Below, piece by piece: positions 21,201-32,870 of a stretch of 64,000 nt of DNA; within the stretch, counting starts at the first letter, position 1; every line of letters starts with the position of its first letter. This DNA comes from Eukaryota sp. TZLM1-RC. Taxonomy: Eukaryota > Metamonada: BaSk clade. The stretch lies in contig JAUPSS010000004.1 in assembly GCA_040285825.1 (NCBI GenBank), positions 2,212,550-2,276,549 on the forward strand, read 5' to 3'. Below the pieces are notes generated by a model. The model had not been told where the DNA came from. It saw nothing but the letters and a program-made list of their open reading frames with translations, and did not search any database. Both the position numbers and the translations under genes were made by a program.

Positions 21201-21781
21201 AAAATTCAGTCAAATTCATACATTAAATTAACTCATATTGATGCTAATTTTATCAAAAATTGTCGAATTCATTTTTTGCTGTTGTTCTTCATTACGATGA
21301 AGAACATCCAAAAGAAAATCCAAAGAAGAATCAAAGTGGGTTTTTCGATGCCAGAATTGATCAACTGTGAGCAAAAATCTTCTTGAACAAATTTCCTAGT
21401 GATGACGCGTTTCAAAGATAAACAAATTAATTAATAAAAGGAATTAAATTTTTATAATTTGGAATAAATTTTTTTCATAAAATAGTTTATTAAAAATAAA
21501 CACAAAATAAAATGCTCCCTTCTTTAAAAATCTTATTGGTAGAAATTCTGATGTATGGGTTCACTGAGATTGGTGGCTAACTATTGGAGGATTCTAGAAC
21601 GTCTAGAACATTAACTCTATTACCCTTTCAATTGATTTAATGGTAATAATGAAATTTTAAATACTGAGTGATACTTCCAAGACAAAAATGACAATGGTAA
21701 TGGTCAAAAACAAAAACAAAAACCCAATAAAGTAATCTCCATTTGCAAAAAACAACCAAACCTAAATAATAATAAAAACAA
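21200..21781. other. AT-rich intergenic region
   Basis: No gene is seen. A run of AAAAAC repeats lies near 21700-21725. Confidence 0.6.
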
Positions 21782-22678
21782 TTAAATCAAATTTACCAAA
21801 TCTTTAACGGTATCAACAACTAAATCTGGCTCAATTCCCAACCTCCTCACATCACATTTGCCATGTATTCCGTATTCTGAGGTGAGCACGCTCAACACCC
21901 CAGCGTTCTTCCCTGCTAAGATATCAGTGTCCAGTCTATCTCCAATCATTACCACCTCTTCCTTCGTCGTCCCATACCTCTCCATTGCACTCCTTATCAT
22001 TCTGGGCTCGGGCTTTCCGATTACGGTGGGAGTTCTACCTGTAGAAGAACGTAAGAAGCTTGTAATCGCTCCAGAACCAGGAATAGTAGCTGAATTGCAG
22101 CAGGGGAAAGTTGCGTCTTCATTGGTCACTATGAACTCAACATTGGGGTCTTCAAGGACGGCTGAGACATGTGCAAGTTGAGGGAAAGTACAATCACGGG
22201 AGAGTCCAACAACAACAGCCTTGTAGGTTGTATTTTTGTGAAAATTGGTCTCTAATTTAGAGTGTAGTTGGGCATATGAACCATTGAAAGCAGGAGTAAC
22301 AGTAAATTTAGCAGAAATGGTGTCAATTAGTCCGTCTTGTCCGAGAACTAGAACGTCTGACTTTTCTGGGTATTTGGATAAGAGATAGTTGGTGGTGACA
22401 GCAGAAGTGCATAGAACCTGATCGGGGGAACAAGGGAGTCCATAAGCTTGAATCTTAGAGGCATATTGTTCAGCGGAGAGCGTAGAGTTGTTGGTAAGAT
22501 AGATTACATGTTTTTTGAGAGCGGAGATACGGTTAATGAGTTCTGTTGCACCATCAACAACTTTGGAGTCAACATAAAGTGTTCCATCAACATCTATGCA
22601 GAAGAGCCTAATCGATTGTAAGCTGGTCAAGGACATTGGACAAATAAAGTGGCATATAGCAGTATCTAATTTACACAT
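21782..22678 (-). CDS. HAD-IIA phosphatase (phosphoglycolate/p-nitrophenyl phosphatase type)
   Basis: A single-exon 298-residue HAD-superfamily hydrolase that removes phosphate from small phosphometabolites through an aspartyl-phosphate. Motif I is DVDGTLY (residues about 29-35, nucleophile and acid Asp). Motif II is YLTNNST, the Lys motif is VIGKPEP, and motif IV is MIGDRLDTDI. The segment between motifs II and III is long, as in the class IIA cap of PGP/PDXP/NagD proteins, and EYGIHGKCDVRR is also typical. It could start at the ATG of 22676-22678 or 14 codons later at MSLTSLQS; the downstream one gives the usual family length. The substrate cannot be told from sequence. Confidence 0.9.
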   Translation of the reverse strand: MCKLDTAICHFICPMSLTSLQSIRLFCIDVDGTLYVDSKVVDGATELINRISALKKHVIYLTNNSTLSAEQYASKIQAYGLPCSPDQVLCTSAVTTNYLLSKYPEKSDVLVLGQDGLIDTISAKFTVTPAFNGSYAQLHSKLETNFHKNTTYKAVVVGLSRDCTFPQLAHVSAVLEDPNVEFIVTNEDATFPCCNSATIPGSGAITSFLRSSTGRTPTVIGKPEPRMIRSAMERYGTTKEEVVMIGDRLDTDILAGKNAGVLSVLTSEYGIHGKCDVRRLGIEPDLVVDTVKDLVNLI

Positions 22679-22811
22679 CTTCAGCCCAACATTCGGTGTT
22701 TCGATCTCACATCATATCACATATCACAGTCAGTCTCTCTACATCGCTGTAAAAGACACTTATTCCTTTCTCACTACTCGTTGTGACCTTCTCCAAAAAA
22801 AGTGTGAATAA

Positions 22812-24190
22812 AATTTGTATTATTGTATTGAATAAAAACTAATCCCAAGTACTTGAGTTTAATGATGTCCAAGCTGTATAAGGATTCATCAAGAGTTGGC
22901 GTGGACAATTTTGTTTCTTATGTGTTTTAGTTTGTTTTGTTATGTTTTGTTATTTTTTTAATAAATAAATAAATAATATATAACTAATCTATATTTTTAT
23001 CTCGATTTCCACATGATGCATCTACAAGGCAATCACTTGATCAAAGGCGTTCTAGAGTCGTTCAGCTCAACAGGGGTCTTCTAACTCACTTTCTGCCACC
23101 AACTTCTCAGGATAATCATCTCACCAGACTGCTCATTGATAAATGGTCGGTATGGAAGAAACGTTTTCACAAACAGCATTACCGCTTCTCAATTCATTGA
23201 CCAAATGTGGAGCAAAGCGAGTAGCTGAACCTTTCAGTATTTTATCACAAAAAGGGCAGTCTCCTTGTACAAATATGTATCCTCCATCAGAATTAACTTT
23301 GTCAACAAATTTGGATCAAGACAAGATACTATGACTAACACATTGACTGGTAGGTTAAGACAAAAAGCTGATTCGGTAGTTCGGCTACATCAAGAGTTGC
23401 TACAAGAGTTCACAAGGCTTTAAAAGGCCGCTGTACAGTTTGTTCCCTCCATGATCGTCAATTTAGCAAAAACATTAACAAACCACACTTTCAGTATAAA
23501 GCATCATTTTTAGACCAAAGGACTAATCAAGCTATTGCCACCAAAGTACATAAAATTTCGACATCTCGATTTATGGAAATACAAAAAATCGCCAGAATTT
23601 ATATTCCCTTTCTTATTATTGTCAACCAAAACATTGCTTAGCCAATCCAAGGAACACTAGACAATGTTGATGATGTTTTCTATCGCTCCCCAGCCACTGG
23701 TTTTATGAGCCAATTATTTTTTGCAAAATATTTATCAGAATGCTGAAATTTGTTTGCCGTCAAAAGTTCGTCATTATTAAAGATTTATTGATGGTCTTGG
23801 CTGGTTAGTATCAGACATAACTGTATAAATGTAAGGAGATTTATTACGAAGAGGAATTGCATTCGGTCTTCTTGGACTAATAGGCGGAATACTAATAAAC
23901 TATATAAATAAACTATAAATACTATTCAATACTAAACATTATGTTCCTTTTTTCAAGATGTTTTAACATTGAAAAATGTATCTCCGAAACAATGAAGTGC
24001 ATCCCGCTTAGTGCCTCTAACTATACCTAATGGAAAAGTTCGCCCAATTGCTAGTAGTGAAGCAATTGATCGACTGATGTCATCTGTAGCTTTTAACAGA
24101 ATTTCATCAAAAGCAAAGTAATTTTTTTCTCCTTTACAACTCGGAATCAAAACCATAGATGGAGTATTAGTTGCTGCTTTAACGCTCCAA
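22812..24190. other. degenerate sequence, partly coding-like
   Basis: There is an AT-rich microsatellite-like run (AAATAAATAAATAA near 22960). Then (about 22990-23830) come plus-strand fragments that look like former protein (LLTHFLPPTSQDNHLTRLLI; KALKGRCTVCSLHDRQFSK; FMEIQKIARIYIPFLI) in changing frames, with no family recognised. The block is probably the remains of a mobile element next to the R-C fragment that follows. Confidence 0.4.
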
Positions 24191-24207
24191 CAATTTTGAA
24201 AAATCAT
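23953..24207 (-). CDS. 84-codon hypothetical ORF
   Basis: A minus-strand frame with an ATG, MIFQNCWSVKAATN...LLKATDDISRSIASLLAIGR...RDALHCFGD. The sequence looks protein-like but matches nothing I know. Its 5' end overlaps the start of the R-C retrotransposon fragment on the other strand, so it may be part of debris. Confidence 0.25.
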   Translation of the reverse strand: MIFQNCWSVKAATNTPSMVLIPSCKGEKNYFAFDEILLKATDDISRSIASLLAIGRTFPLGIVRGTKRDALHCFGDTFFNVKTS

Positions 24208-25370
24208 ATTTTTCTAATGTTCCACTTGGTGGTCTTGGATTCAATTCATCCAAGTATTTGACCAAAGCTACATTCATTGGTGGTGGAAAAAATTTTGTTT
24301 TTGAATCTTCTAGAAGATATCCTTTTGCTGAAAGTCTTCTTGAAACAACAAATAGTCTATTTCTGGATTACTTAAGGGACGAAGTATCAAGTTTATCTCC
24401 TGAGTTATGGCAGACATGTTTCCCTATAGCTTTTCAAGGCATTCCAGAAAGAAGTTTTTTTTCATTGAAATTTGCACTGAAAATACTCCAAAAACAAAAT
24501 TTTTTTGAAACAATTTGAAAGTAAAGATTTTATTGTTCGACTTAGCACGGCTAAGCAAGAAAATTCTGCTTTTGCTAATTTTTTGATTGATTTAAAGGAG
24601 AGTTCATCTGCAGTTTTGGTGAACCCAATTCCCCAGATTTATGGTTTGTTTTTAAATGACGACCAATGGACAACTGCTATGCGGATGCGTTGTTATTTGT
24701 GGCCCTGCAATTAACCCAATGATCTGTTTTGAAAATGTGAATCTGGTTTGACATTATCACATTTATTCAATTGCAACAGATTTATTTCTTATCGTTCTAC
24801 TTTGCATGATGCAGTCAGAAATCAAATCCATGCAATGTGTCTATCAAACGTGAATCATTTGTAGAACCGTTGTTGAGGTCTCTTGAAATTAATGAAAAAG
24901 TAAGAAATTCAAAATACGGAAAACGACCTGCTGATGTTGTTGTGCCCACATTTGATGATGTCTTGAATGTTGTTGATGTTGTAATAGTGGATTTAAGCAA
25001 GAGAAATGCCCCATTCAGGATTCAGAATTGTACAAACGGAAGAAATGTGCAAATCCTTTGAAAGAGTAGAAACATGTTCGCCATGTGGATCACCAAAATT
25101 GCCCATTTGCTATATCTTTGTTTGGACGTCTTGTTAATACTACCATAAATTTTATTGATGATTTTGAAAATCTGGTAGTAAGAAGAATGAATAAGCGTTT
25201 TGTTCAAGGTTTGATGTTAAATCGTATTGTTTTTATTATTTTCAACACAATTCCTAGAATTGTTTCTAAAGCTTTGATGTTTGTCAGTGCACATTACGAA
25301 GACATTGCTGTTGTATGGTTTGATGGTGTGGAAGCTTGTTTTGAAGATATTGATTTCTAGATTGTGTTTT
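24190..25370 (+). pseudogene. R-C retrotransposon, 3' half with endonuclease
   Basis: Plus-strand frames 24258-24518, 24505-24714, 24837-25061 and 25085-25360 join in order. They hold a post-RT segment LTKATFIGGGKNFVFESSRR, LWQTCFPIAFQGIPERS, VRLSTAKQENSAFANFLIDL, a Cys/His knuckle region near 24730-24775 and EPLLRSLEINEKVRNSKY. The RLE core ADVVVPTFDDVLNVVDVVIVD and the tail MLNRIVFIIF...CFEDIDF follow. At least three frameshifts. The RT domain is absent, so it is 5'-truncated. It ends about 390 bases from the 3' end of the coiled-coil gene. Confidence 0.8.
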
Positions 25371-25755
25371 TGAAAATAAATTAAATTTAAATAATAAAAA
25401 GACTGAGGAAATTATTTCGGTTTATCTGAATTGTTGCTGGGCTTGAAACCAAGATCTGAATATTCAGTTCCAATGAAGCCTGCTGCTATGACTTTAGCCT
25501 ATTGACTTTGTAAGGTGATAATTATAATTGGTGTTGTGAAGGAGTAAATCAAAAGACCTAAGAGTTGTTTTAAGTTTGAAGTTTTTTTCTTAAAATTTTT
25601 AGACCCTTTTCTTCATTCACTGCTGTACAGTCATAATTTACAGAGAATTGATAATTTACTATACAAAATTAAATAAAATCATAAGAAAAAATAACAATGA
25701 TACAATTACATTTTAAAAATGTTTAGCCAGACTGTCAAAAACCAAAAAATATATA
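25371..25755. other. intergenic, nothing recognised
   Basis: The stretch lies between the R-C tail and the 3' end of the coiled-coil gene. It is AT-rich, without open frames of note. Confidence 0.6.
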
Positions 25756-28700
25756 TCAAAGCGCTTGAACCTTTTTTAGTCTCTTAAGCAATTTATTCAC
25801 AACTTTCTTTAATTCATTCAATTCACCTTCTTTTTCACTTAATTTCTCTCTTAATTGTGTATTTAACCTCTCCATTGAAGGGTACGGACCATGTGACTCT
25901 AGCTTATACAAATCTTGTTTTAATTCCGCAAGCTCGTTACCTTGTGATGTGACAAGCCTTCTCAATTTGGAATTTTCAGTAGTGACATTTTTGAATTCAT
26001 TCCTTAACGATGTAAGTTCGTTGGTTCTTTCAATTAAAAGTGATTCAGAAAGTTCGTTAGACTTGACGGTTTTCATGGTGCTTTTTACTTGTGTACTGAC
26101 GGAATCCATAGGAGAAATGTCTTGACTTTCAGAAAGAATCATGGAGACTCGAAGTTTTTCAGAAGAACGTAATTGGTTCAAAATTTCAGTTAATCTCTCA
26201 ATTGATTTGTTCTTGACCTCCACTAGTCGTTTAAGTGACTGGCAACTTTGACAAGATTCCGGCAAAGTCATGGAGGAAAATGATTTACTCAATGTTGTCC
26301 CGTGTGATGTTTTTGAGCTAACTTTTTGGTCCTCTTCTATTTTTTGATCTTCTTCTGTTTGATCTCCTTTAGTTTGACCTTGCAAGACCTGCAAAAATTC
26401 CGTGAAAACGTCTACACCGGCTAAATTTTTCAAACACTCAGAAAGTGCATTTTCTTGAAGGGAAACAACTTCAAACAAGCTGCTGATTTGAGTCTTTAAA
26501 AGAGAAATTTCTTGATTTAAAGATAAGATTTCCAATTGATGTCTTTTGGAAGGTTCTTCATCTGATTCGTCATCACTATCAGAATTTTGAGCTGAAGACG
26601 TGATGTTCTGTAAAGATGACGTCATTGTTTCAAAAGCAACTGATGAACAATTAATTGTTAATGAGACAAAATACAGCAAATCAAACAACAAAGGTAAAAT
26701 ATTGAAAAATTCTACATTTTGAGAGGAAAATTTCAACTTTGGATCACTTGACAACTCGGAAGAGAACACTTCAAGCTCGTGGATTCGTTTCTTCAAATAT
26801 TCATTTTCTGTGACAACTTGATTGATCTCTTCTAGATATTTTTCCTTATTTTGGAAATCAACTAAATGAGAGGCTAGAATTAATTGACTAGAAATGATGG
26901 AAAATTCTTCCTTCAATTTTGAATAATTTGTTTCCAACTCGTTGATCCTTTGTTGAGCTTCATTAAGCAAAGTATCATCATCAGAACTTCTTGATTGGAG
27001 ATTTTGATTGGACAAATGACTGATTAGATTTATCACTTGGTCAAATTCTTTTCTTGTTAGTTTAGTTTTAGATTTAGATTGTAATTTCAAACCATATTGG
27101 CTAAACGTTATAAACAGCTTGTCAATTGTTGAAAAGAGCTCAGAGAAAGATCGATCTGGGCAATCGAAAATTTCAATTTTAGCATCATATTCCATTTGCA
27201 GTAGGTGAATTTTTCCCTCATAATATTGTTTTAAAAATGTAATTAATTTTGAATTGATGGCCAATCTATCAATCAAAAGCTGATCACAACGAGTGACATC
27301 TAAATTTTCAAATTTCAATAATAACAAGTCAATTGAAGTCAACAAACTCTCGACATTTTCATCAAGACTGTCTACACCACAATCCATGTAATCAATTTTG
27401 ATAGTTTCCACAGAAGCATCAATTCCTAAAAAGGAGAGTGAGCAATCAGTGACTTGATCACATTTTTCAACGATATCTCTAGGACTTTTATTGACCAATG
27501 GCTCAAAATCAGTTTGAATTTGACCGTCTAACAACAATCTTTTCTCTGTATTGATCCCAATCTGTTTTGTTCTATTTTTAGTAACAGATGACGTCATGTC
27601 CAACGTATTCATTGATGAATCAATTTTGATATATTTGGATGAGGACCCAGAGTATTTCAGACCATTTAACCTAATAAAATATTCTAGGTCATTAATCACT
27701 TGTCGAAGCTCAATAATGTCTTCTTCTCGTTGACTAATCGTGACTCTGAGCTCTTCTAAATTACTAAGCATTATCTCAAACCCATTTTGACTGGCTATTT
27801 CCTGAGCTTCATTTTTATAAAGCAAAACTAATTCATCTTTGTAATGAATTTGTTTTTCTAATTCGGTAATTAAATGATAAAGTTCAGCATTATCTAATTC
27901 ATCAGATTTAGTATCCTTACTTTTCAGTTGATCAAGGGAAGTCTGGAGATCATCAATTATTTTTGATTGATCATCGACTGTAGACGCAAACTGTTCATTT
28001 TCCTCTTGTAATCTGTCAACTTCGGCTCTCAAATGATTAACTTCACGTTCAAAAGTAGCTTGACTTTCCGTCACTTTGTAATCATCAATCACTGATTTTT
28101 GAGCTGCTATAAGGTGATCATTGTCCTTGATAGTCTTCTCCAGTGCAGAAATCTTAGTTTCATATTCCAAAATTAAACTTTGGTGACGTGATTCCGCATC
28201 ATCAATTTGATCTACTAGCTCATTATTCATCTCAATCAACTTTGAATTTTGTTCACTAACATCGAAACATTGATCTTGTTGATTTTTAATTTCTTTTTCT
28301 AATTTATTTATTTCCCGAATTAAACCTTGATTTCCACTTTTTTCCTTCTCAAGCTCATCGGTTAAAAAAGCATTTTGGTTTTGAACAGACTCAAGCTCAG
28401 AAGTTAGCTCATTAAATTTGACTTTTGTTGACTTTTCAGTTTTGATGATATCATCTCTCTCCTGAGTAACCTCATTTAGATTTTCAAGTGCTTCAGACAG
28501 TTCCTTATTAACTTGGGAGAGTCTGGAACGGAGTATTTGATCAGAGGCTGTAACGTCCTGTACTGCCAGAGCTGCTGCATCTTTTGCACCACGCAGAGAT
28601 GTCACTTCTTCTTGGAGTGCATTGATACGTTCTTGAAGAGAGAATCGCTCCTCAGAAAAGTTATTTTGTAGGGTTTGATTGTGGGCTTCAAGTTGCTTGT

Positions 28701-28806
28701 TTTTAGAGCTACTGCTACGTAACTGTTCTTCTACTGACTCTAGATTGGAATAGAGGTCCTCTACCTCTTTTAAAAGTTCGGCACAAGCAGGACAATCAGT
28801 GTCCAT
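25756..28806 (-). CDS. large coiled-coil protein (1016 residues)
   Basis: A single uninterrupted frame from the ATG at 28804-28806. After an N-terminal MDTDCPACAELLKEV, residues about 10-390 are near-continuous coiled coil (RLSQVNKELSEALENLNEV, INKLEKEIKNQQ). A less helical middle part (about 400-600) is followed by shorter coils, an acidic patch SDSDDESDEEP near residue 760, and a C-terminal coil ending NELKKVVNKLLKRLKK. CPAC near the N-terminus and CQSCQ near residue 865 are CxxC pairs of unknown meaning. This resembles golgins, centrosomal or tethering proteins, but coiled coils defeat family assignment by eye. The large inverted duplication begins only 30 bases upstream of its start codon. 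Confidence 0.8.
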   Translation of the reverse strand: MDTDCPACAELLKEVEDLYSNLESVEEQLRSSSSKNKQLEAHNQTLQNNFSEERFSLQERINALQEEVTSLRGAKDAAALAVQDVTASDQILRSRLSQVNKELSEALENLNEVTQERDDIIKTEKSTKVKFNELTSELESVQNQNAFLTDELEKEKSGNQGLIREINKLEKEIKNQQDQCFDVSEQNSKLIEMNNELVDQIDDAESRHQSLILEYETKISALEKTIKDNDHLIAAQKSVIDDYKVTESQATFEREVNHLRAEVDRLQEENEQFASTVDDQSKIIDDLQTSLDQLKSKDTKSDELDNAELYHLITELEKQIHYKDELVLLYKNEAQEIASQNGFEIMLSNLEELRVTISQREEDIIELRQVINDLEYFIRLNGLKYSGSSSKYIKIDSSMNTLDMTSSVTKNRTKQIGINTEKRLLLDGQIQTDFEPLVNKSPRDIVEKCDQVTDCSLSFLGIDASVETIKIDYMDCGVDSLDENVESLLTSIDLLLLKFENLDVTRCDQLLIDRLAINSKLITFLKQYYEGKIHLLQMEYDAKIEIFDCPDRSFSELFSTIDKLFITFSQYGLKLQSKSKTKLTRKEFDQVINLISHLSNQNLQSRSSDDDTLLNEAQQRINELETNYSKLKEEFSIISSQLILASHLVDFQNKEKYLEEINQVVTENEYLKKRIHELEVFSSELSSDPKLKFSSQNVEFFNILPLLFDLLYFVSLTINCSSVAFETMTSSLQNITSSAQNSDSDDESDEEPSKRHQLEILSLNQEISLLKTQISSLFEVVSLQENALSECLKNLAGVDVFTEFLQVLQGQTKGDQTEEDQKIEEDQKVSSKTSHGTTLSKSFSSMTLPESCQSCQSLKRLVEVKNKSIERLTEILNQLRSSEKLRVSMILSESQDISPMDSVSTQVKSTMKTVKSNELSESLLIERTNELTSLRNEFKNVTTENSKLRRLVTSQGNELAELKQDLYKLESHGPYPSMERLNTQLREKLSEKEGELNELKKVVNKLLKRLKKVQAL

Positions 28807-28958
28807 TATATAGGAGAGTTAAGGGTAAATGGCACCAGTTGGAGCTGAGAATTTCACACAGAGTGAATATTGAATAAATATCCCTAATAATTGAATAAAC
28901 TTCTCAGCACCAAGGGTTAGTATACACTAAACACCTTGGAAATACGTTGATTAAAAAG

Positions 28959-30811
28959 CTACTGCTGTCTCCTTAGACGTCTCACACGCCTTGGCCTTCT
29001 GAATGGTTCTGGACTAGTACCAGTGAAATACTCACTAATTACAATCTCCAGCTGGTTTCTGGAGGCTGAGATGTCCCTAGACCAGTTGATCTGACATCGA
29101 GGGCAATTGAACTTAGCGTTATTTACCCTTCCGTCATCAGGATAGATCTTTCTATGAAAGACCTTACAGCAATTCACTTTTGCTGAGGTCATCAACTCGT
29201 CCCCGACTTTGAGGCTTTCAAAGTGTTTTTTGATTTGTTTGAGAAATCTCTTTTGGGGGATTTCACAGATTGACGAGATGGACCACCACCGCCATTGCCG
29301 AAACAAACTATAGTGTTTCTTACTTCAGACAAGCGTTAAATTTTGTTAATAAAACTAGTTATTCTCTTTTGCCTTATTATGAAAAAATCAAACTTATTTC
29401 TTCTAAGTTTTTTTCTTGCACCACGCTGCATATTTCCAGACATAATTGAGGAATATTCAGGCTCTTCTTCAGATTCAAGAACATAAGGTAAACTTATTTC
29501 AATCAGATACTCTTGAAAGCTCTGAGCGGAATAAGTATCAGGAGTTGCTTGAGTGAGAGGAGGAGGGTGATTTAGTCTTCGTTCTTTTGGATTCAGTAGC
29601 AGTCCAGAACGTTCAAAAACAGGTGCAGAATTTCGGAAAGAACCAGCAGTCCAACCACAAAGATTGCTGTAGTTGGGATCAATGGCTACAAAAAACAAAT
29701 TTTCATCAGGATCTCTGTAATTGGGCTGTTGTTCCACTGGTAACCGCGGTCTTCTCTGTGGATTTGCTGTTCTATGGACAATGGATTTTCGTTTCCTTTC
29801 AGAGTTATGAAAAACATAATTTCCAGAGGCTCGCCTGGGCTCCAATTCCGCTTTACTTGGCCTATTATAAGTTTTTCTTTCCTTCTGGGTAAACGTAAAC
29901 CGCAAAGAATCACCATTTGAAAAAATGGTATAGTTAATAAATTTGGATTTATCAAAAAACAGATAAGGGTTGTTCAGAAGCTCTTTGTTTGCATTTAGTT
30001 TTTGTTAAATAAGCTTCTGCTGCAAAAGCATAAAGACCAACTGGACAGTGGTGAGAGAGTGCCTTTTCATCACATCAGGGCAGTTATCTTCTAAAAAAGT
30101 CAAAATGTTCAAGCTAGATTGAACGATTGTTGCCGCAGATTCCATATTGATGGAAAATCATTCGTTTCCTATTGAATTTTCGAACAAATTTTCACCACCA
30201 CCAATATAGGCGTTGGCTGTCAAATTGAGCCAATGGACCGAGATATGCTGGTGTATTTCTTGATACCATTGTAAAATTGACTCATCTGGCTGAATTCCTT
30301 GAAGTACACAGTCGGCGTACTTCTTGGGCCAGGGGCAATTGAGAAACTGAACACAGCTCTTGAAAAAATTGCGTTTCCAGACAACAGGGCCGTCAGCAAG
30401 CAACTGACAAAAGGCTTCTCGCAGTTGGATGGCTCGACTGCCAAGAAGAGTGGAAAGACACCAAAATCTACCACCGTCGGCTAAGGTGGTTTCATTCAGC
30501 GGTCGCCAAGCCCAAAAGTGCTGAACAAGGTGTTGCAGCGCTTGGTAAACCAAAGGATGGTTCTCAAATGGCCTCCTTTGTTTAGGCTCACTTTGGCAAA
30601 CAAAGTCGAAACAGAGGCTCCAGAACTGGCTTTGAGTAAGCCACATAGAGTGTTCTGGGTATTGGAGCACAAAAAGTCGTGCTAGGTGAGTAGCATGAGC
30701 TCCAATATTAGCAAGAACTTGGAACTAGCGTTCCATAGCTTCTTGTGCCTCTGAGTCGAAGAACTGGTTGACAGACGCTCCCACAGTTGTAGTTTGTAGA
30801 ACGTTATCCAT
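28959..30811 (-). pseudogene. Fanzor family A, left-arm copy
   Basis: Mirror image of the right-arm gene at 47039-48891, with the same in-frame stops. The open pieces are 30725-30811, 30158-30670, 29336-29905 and 28959-29306. One more lesion is private to this copy: five instead of six C's in the run at about 29257 (minus strand) shifts the frame between the RuvC-II region and the upstream part, so the last piece opens as MFRQWRWWSIS instead of the IVCFGNGGGG reading. The zinc finger (CPRCQINW) and RuvC-III (SRDISASRN) remain legible. Confidence 0.82.
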
Positions 30812-31171
30812 GGCAGTCAACACAGAACGGAAACAGTCAGAAATGATTGAAAATTTATTTTCTAAAATTGAAAATTTGTTGAAGTCAATCAATCTTATAG
30901 TTGTCAATTCAAAGTAAAGTTAGTTACAAGTGTTTATTAACGATAGATATCGTGCAAGATTGCTTTCTGTATATTTTCCTTTCTTCAGACAAGAACTACA
31001 TGTTACAAAAGTTGGTGAGTGGAGTTTGGTTGGGTTGTTTGTCATCATTCCCCAGATTCATAATTGAATTTCATTTCATCACTTACAACATTTCATCACT
31101 TACTCTACTAAGAACCTTCTCCCTACAAATAACACTATGCTCACGCCTTCTAACACCACAAATCTCAACTT

Positions 31172-31550
31172 ATGTCGGCCGTTGGGTCGGAGATTTTCAA
31201 ACACAAGTACTACTATAGATTACGTCAGACTGGTAAAACCAAGGAAGAGATAGACTCCTTGCTTGCAGCTACTATTACTCTTTATGTCGGAATTCTTTCT
31301 TTTTACACATCAGAGGAGCAGATTCATGCTCTTTTTCTCTCGTGCTGTTTGTATCAAACGTATCATTATGGGACTCAACAAGAAATCACTCAAACCATGC
31401 GGTTTTTGCTTCGTTGAATACTATACCCGTGCATCGACAGAAATTGCCATGAGGTATATCAACAGAACAATACTAGATAAAAAAAATCCTGATTGTTTGA
31501 TTGAAAATCATCAAATCATGTTTGATGATTCTGACACAATGCAGCTTTAA
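31172..31550 (+). pseudogene. CBP20-like RRM gene, left-arm copy, frameshifted
   Basis: Same gene as 46301-46678. One extra T in a run at about 31332-31336 splits it into frames 31172-31417 and 31263-31550. Since the right copy is open, this may be a recent mutation or an assembly error in a homopolymer. Confidence 0.8.
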
Positions 31551-31714
31551 GACTTTCACCTGTGTGGTAACCAGTCAAAATAATGAACAAATTTCAATTT
31601 TCTCACTTCTACTTCAATCAGACACAATGATGTCTTAACATTATCTCCATTCATACTGTAATATGTCACAGACCACATGTTTAAGGTGTGTATATTTTTT
31701 TCAATTTTGTTATT

Positions 31715-31960
31715 AAAAACCTATAAATCAACATCTAAAAAATCCATCTCTTCCAAAACAAAAACACTAGCTCCAACTTTCTCATAGTCAGATCCAAAAG
31801 AAAGCAAAGCATCGGAATTGATGCGGTGAGCAGAAAGAGACATAACAAAAGATTGGGCAATGGGATTATATCCACAATAGTATATTGTTTGGGGGAGTTT
31901 TGGGGGAAAACTGAAATTGGGAATGTTTGGGGGAATTGTATTCAACATAGAAATCAACCA
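31715..31960 (-). mobile_element. R-A retrotransposon 3' tail, left arm
   Basis: The minus-strand frame 31721-31957 ends SDYEKVGASVFVLEEMDFLD, then VDL and TAG. This is the C-terminus of family R-A, 5'-truncated. It opens at ISMLNTIPPNIPNF, which does not look like the parent protein, so an unrelated upstream sequence is fused in frame. Confidence 0.7.
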
Positions 31961-32354
31961 CAGAGCAAGAATTCTTTAATGTTTTCACTTTTTGACATTA
32001 AAAACCTTTGGTGTCTATTGGGTTTCAACAATAATCCCCTTCAGAATCACCGTGGCCTAATTCTTTCAATCTATGTCGCTCCATTCGTGAATCTTTCTGT
32101 CAACTCCCTTTCCTCATAAACCTGCACCGCCTCCCTTATGAGATTTAGCAGAATTCAACTATGTAATGTACAAAATCATAGTGATTAAGCTTATCCATTT
32201 ACTCAAGCTAAATCAATTAAATCACAGGTCTATTTGACGGAAAGCATTCTGAACTTACAAACGTCAACTACAGTACAAAACTAGTTTGTTTTGTGGAAAA
32301 TACTACTTTTTTTGATATATATGATTTATTTCAATAAAAAGCTATATGACAAAG

Positions 32355-32870
32355 TTAAAATTCTAAATCTTCATAACCCAAATCAGCCGAGAAGAATTGG
32401 CTGAAAGTTTTCTTTTCATAAAAGCTTCCAAGAGATAACAAAGCAGAAGATAATAAGGGAACAACACCTTTGAAAATTGAAAATACAATTCTGTTTTGCC
32501 AAAAACTCTTGTCAAAAACTCTTCCAGTACGTTGTTTCACAATTTCAACAAAATGCTCCAAGAAAGATACAGCAAGAGGTCCAATCGAGCCATGAAGGGA
32601 AACTGCAAATGGACAGAGGACATAATGAATATGCGAATCTGCATCCAAGCATAGCAATTTTGCTTTATGATTCTCAATTTTGGCTATTTAGGAAAACAGA
32701 TAAGAGGTCCTTATATTTTGATTGAGCCATTGGTATAAATGAATCATTACACACATCAGTGGATCTCACATCCGTAATAATGGTAGTACTTTCAAGACCT
32801 TCAAGCATTAAATCACCCCTATTTCGACCAAAAGAAATCACAGTATCTTCATCAACCTAAATACTAAAAA
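32355..32870 (-). pseudogene. R-C retrotransposon endonuclease/C-terminus, left arm
   Basis: Mirror of 44980-45495. The minus-strand frame 32355-32657 has YVLCPFAVSLHGSIGPLAVS, SFWQNRIVFSIFKG and the tail SADLGYEDLEF. Upstream in another frame is the endonuclease core LMLEGLESTTIITDVRSTDV. Confidence 0.8.

Noticed and set aside
30299-30484. Open frames antisense to Fanzor A (30299-30484, 29587-29892 and mirrors at 47366-47551, 47957-48262)
   Set aside because: They lie opposite a reading with clear Fanzor motifs and appear in both arms only because the arms are copies; no motif of their own.
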